A stretch of DNA of 8,626 nt from Methylococcus sp. UBA6136 (lineage in GTDB: Bacteria > Pseudomonadota > Gammaproteobacteria > Methylococcales > Methylococcaceae). Positions 6,798 to 8,626 of this stretch are shown piece after piece; positions within the stretch are counted from its first letter, which is position 1, and each line of letters opens with the position of its first letter. The position numbers were made by a program, and so were the translations under genes. The stretch spans positions 1 to 8,626 of the forward strand of contig DIVI01000035.1 in assembly GCA_002423305.1 (NCBI GenBank), read 5' to 3'. Below the pieces are notes generated by a model. That model had not been told where the DNA came from. It did no database searches and worked only from the letters and a program-made list of their open reading frames with translations.

Positions 6798-6850
6798 GTC
6801 TTCTAAATGGCATGAAAAATATCAATAACTGGCACATGACCCATGGCTAA
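6794..6850 (+). other. ftsQ-ftsA junction with an 18-codon open frame linking the two genes
   Basis: An ATG at 6794 overlaps the ftsQ stop as ATGA and opens an 18-codon frame. It ends with TAA at 6848-6850, inside the ftsA start region (ATGGCTAA). The overlap resembles the other ATGA junctions of this cluster. The frame crosses the 45-nt ftsQ-ftsA gap completely. The encoded peptide (MSLLNGMKN..., Asn- and Met-rich) resembles no family I know, and the stretch is AT-rich like spacer DNA. There is no clear Shine-Dalgarno for it. A plausible role is to carry terminating ribosomes to the ftsA start, which also lacks a Shine-Dalgarno. It may equally be chance, since a short open frame of this size is common. 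Confidence 0.3.
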
Positions 6851-8078
6851 AAAATCGGATCGCAATCTCATCGTGGGATTGGATATCGGCACTTCCAAGG
6901 TGGCTTGTATCGTCGGCGAGATCAACCCGGAAGGTGATATCGAGGTGGTCGGTCTGGGGACGCATGCTTCCAAGGGCCTCAAGAAAGGCGTGGTGGTCAA
7001 TCTCGAAACCACTGTGCAGTCGATTCAACGTGCAATCGACGAGGCTGAGCTGATGGCAGGTTGTCGCATCAACTCGGTCTATGCCGGAATCGCCGGCAGC
7101 CACATCATGAGCATGAATTCCCATGGCATCGTCGCCATCCGGGATAAGGAAGTGAGCCAGGGTGATGTGGACCGAGTGATTGATTCGGCCCGTGCTGTCG
7201 CGATACCGGCTGATCAGAAAATCCTGCACATTCTGCCGCAAGAATATGTAATTGACCGTCAGGAAGGGATCAAGGAACCGGTCGGCATGTCCGGTATCCG
7301 TCTGGAGGCCCGCGTGCACATTGTGACCGGCGCGGTCAGTGCGGCACAGAATATCGTCAAGTGCATCCGTCGTTGCGGGCTCGAGGTGGAGGACATCATT
7401 CTTGAGCAGTTGGCTTCAAGCGCTGCTGTCCTGACGGATGATGAGAAGGATCTCGGCGTCTGTCTGGTGGATATCGGTGGAGGCACCACAGATATTGCCG
7501 TCTTTACGGATGGGGCCATACGCCATACTGCAGTGATTCCAATCGCTGGCGACCAGGTCACCAACGATATCGCCGTGGCGCTTCGGACCCCTACCCAATT
7601 CGCTGAGGAGATCAAGATCAATCATGCGTGCGCGCTGACACAGCTGGCAAGCCTTGAAGATCTGATTGAGGTGCCGAGTCTGGGTGAACGTCCGATCAGG
7701 CAAATCTCGCGGCTGAATCTGGCTGAAATCGTTGAGCCTCGCTACGAGGAACTTCTAATGCTGGTTCAGGCCGAGTTGCGCCGCAGCGGTTTCGAGGACT
7801 TGATTGCCGCGGGTGTCGTGATCTGTGGCGGAAGTTCGAGGGTCGAGGGTCTGGTGGAACTCGCTGAAGAGATCTTCCATGTGCCGGTTCGCATCGGCAT
7901 GCCCCAGGCCATCACGGGTCTGAATGAGGTGGTACGCAATCCTGCTTATGCGACCGGGGCGGGGTTGCTGCTGTTCGGCAAACAGCAGCATGTGCATGGA
8001 GAGCATCATGGGTCGGTGGGGCCTGGTTTTCGGGGAATGTGGACGCGAATGAAAAGCTGGTTTACGGGCAATTTTTGA
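6843..8078 (+). CDS. ftsA: Cell division protein FtsA (actin-like membrane tether of FtsZ)
   Basis: FtsA is an actin-family ATP-binding protein that anchors FtsZ filaments to the inner membrane and recruits later divisome proteins. The product is 411 residues (E. coli 420). It shows the phosphate-1 motif VGLDIGTSKVACIVGE (11-26), the FtsA-specific 1C domain (about 85-165), phosphate-2 LVDIGGGTTDIAVF (208-221) and the adenosine motif GVVICGGSSRVEG (324-336). The C-terminal amphipathic membrane helix FRGMWTRMKSWFTGNF (396-411) follows a linker rich in His and Gly (380-395). The start is fixed: an in-frame TGA at 6837-6839 lies just upstream, and MAKKSDRNLIVGLDIG is the usual gammaproteobacterial N-terminus. 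No Shine-Dalgarno is visible in the 20 nt upstream, so initiation probably depends on coupling to upstream translation, as reported for E. coli ftsA. Confidence 0.98.
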   Translation: MAKKSDRNLIVGLDIGTSKVACIVGEINPEGDIEVVGLGTHASKGLKKGVVVNLETTVQSIQRAIDEAELMAGCRINSVYAGIAGSHIMSMNSHGIVAIRDKEVSQGDVDRVIDSARAVAIPADQKILHILPQEYVIDRQEGIKEPVGMSGIRLEARVHIVTGAVSAAQNIVKCIRRCGLEVEDIILEQLASSAAVLTDDEKDLGVCLVDIGGGTTDIAVFTDGAIRHTAVIPIAGDQVTNDIAVALRTPTQFAEEIKINHACALTQLASLEDLIEVPSLGERPIRQISRLNLAEIVEPRYEELLMLVQAELRRSGFEDLIAAGVVICGGSSRVEGLVELAEEIFHVPVRIGMPQAITGLNEVVRNPAYATGAGLLLFGKQQHVHGEHHGSVGPGFRGMWTRMKSWFTGNF

Positions 8079-8094
8079 TTAGCTGATTTAAAAC

Positions 8095-8102
8095 GGGGTG
8101 GA
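8095..8102 (+). promoter_or_regulatory. Ribosome binding site for ftsZ
   Basis: GGGGTGGA lies in the 27-nt ftsA-ftsZ gap, with its GGTG core ending 5 nt before the ATG at 8106. Unlike ftsA, ftsZ therefore has its own purine-rich initiation signal, consistent with the need for far more FtsZ than FtsA in the cell. Confidence 0.6.
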
Positions 8103-8105
8103 ATT

Positions 8106-8626
8106 ATGAAATTCGAAATAGTCGATTCTTACAGTCAGAACGCTGTCATCAAAGTCATCGGTGTTGGCGGCGGTGGCGGCAATGCCGTGAACCATATGGT
8201 GAATAGCCAGGTAGATGGGGTTGATTTTATTTGTGCCAATACGGACGCCCAGGCGCTGAAGAGCCTGCAGGCGCGCTCGGTGATTCAGTTGGGTAACGCC
8301 CTGACCAAGGGTCTCGGGGCGGGCGCCAATCCTGATATTGGGCGCCAGGCCGCGTTGGATGATCGTGATCGCATTCTTGAAGTGCTGGAAGGGTCAGACA
8401 TGGTTTTCATCACCGCAGGCATGGGCGGTGGCACGGGTACCGGTGCTGCACCGGTTATTGCCGAGATCGCCAAGGAAGCTGGCATTCTTACTGTAGCCGT
8501 CGTGACCAAGCCCTTTGCGTTTGAGGGAAAGAAGCGTAAGGACTTGGCCGAGAAAGGGATTGATGAACTGAGTCAGTTTGTAGACTCACTGATCACCATT
8601 CCCAACGAAAAACTGTTGCCGGTGCT
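8106..8626 (+). CDS. ftsZ: Cell division protein FtsZ, N-terminal part, 3' truncated by window edge
   Basis: FtsZ is the tubulin-like GTPase that polymerises into the Z-ring at midcell and is tethered by the FtsA encoded just upstream. The window holds 173 complete codons, roughly the N-terminal GTP-binding half of a protein usually near 380-390 residues; no stop is reached. Visible motifs are IKVIGVGGGGGNAVN (15-29, nucleotide loop 1), ANTDAQAL (44-51), GLGAGANP (69-76) and the tubulin signature GGGTGTGAAP (107-116). These are followed by VVTKPFAFEGKKR and ITIPNEKLLPV at the window end. The short N-terminus before the first strand (MKFEIVDSYSQNA) is typical of gammaproteobacterial FtsZ. The start is supported by GGGGTGGA upstream. 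The rest of the gene, including the T7 loop and the C-terminal FtsA/ZipA-binding peptide, lies outside the window. Confidence 0.98.
   Translation, partial: MKFEIVDSYSQNAVIKVIGVGGGGGNAVNHMVNSQVDGVDFICANTDAQALKSLQARSVIQLGNALTKGLGAGANPDIGRQAALDDRDRILEVLEGSDMVFITAGMGGGTGTGAAPVIAEIAKEAGILTVAVVTKPFAFEGKKRKDLAEKGIDELSQFVDSLITIPNEKLLPV

Noticed and set aside
8061..8093. Promoter-like TTTACG ... TTTAAA just before ftsZ
   Set aside because: The spacing is 20 nt and the boxes are poor matches. A start there would leave the ftsZ ribosome site at or before the transcript 5' end.
1..8626. Minus-strand and out-of-frame open frames of 60-180 codons
   Set aside because: All overlap well-supported conserved genes and encode no recognisable motifs; they reflect the codon bias of the true genes.
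1..8626. Mobile elements, CRISPR arrays, RNA genes, or a novel accessory system
   Set aside because: The window is filled end to end by conserved dcw genes with gaps of at most 45 nt; no repeats, tRNA-like folds or transposase motifs were seen.

Overview
The window is a continuous stretch of a bacterial division and cell wall (dcw) cluster. All genes lie on the + strand and are tightly packed, in the order murD (3' part), ftsW, murG, murC, murB, ddlB, ftsQ, ftsA, ftsZ (5' part). The gene order, the DdlB, FtsQ and FtsA sequences, and the short N-terminus and GGGTGTG loop of FtsZ fit a gammaproteobacterium with moderately high GC. A murB between murC and ddl, encoding a short type II-like MurB, is unlike E. 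coli, where murB lies elsewhere. It is more like early-branching or sulfur-oxidising gammaproteobacterial lineages. This placement is inference; I cannot name a genus.

Layout: positions 1-395 encode the C-terminal third of MurD. FtsW, the septal glycan polymerase, follows at 392-1591. MurG (1576-2670) makes lipid II. MurC (2667-4112), MurB (4109-5035) and DdlB (5032-5976) are cytoplasmic precursor enzymes. FtsQ (5985-6797), FtsA (6843-8078) and FtsZ (from 8106, cut by the window end) are divisome proteins.

Most junctions are 4-base ATGA stop/start overlaps (murD/ftsW, murG/murC, murC/murB, murB/ddl), which implies translational coupling on a polycistronic message. The only real gaps are 45 nt between ftsQ and ftsA and 27 nt between ftsA and ftsZ. 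No terminator, RNA gene, mobile element, CRISPR array or minus-strand gene is supported.

Together the genes couple synthesis of UDP-MurNAc-pentapeptide and lipid II (MurB, MurC, MurD, DdlB, MurG) to septal glycan polymerisation (FtsW) and Z-ring assembly (FtsQ, FtsA, FtsZ). I see no undescribed system. The most unusual spot is the ftsQ-ftsA junction. ftsA has no visible Shine-Dalgarno sequence. An 18-codon open frame starts in an ATGA overlap with the ftsQ stop and ends inside the ftsA start. An in-frame A-AAA-AAC slippery heptamer near the end of ftsQ would, on a -1 shift, feed ribosomes into that same frame. This could be a coupling device or chance, and comparative sequence would decide.
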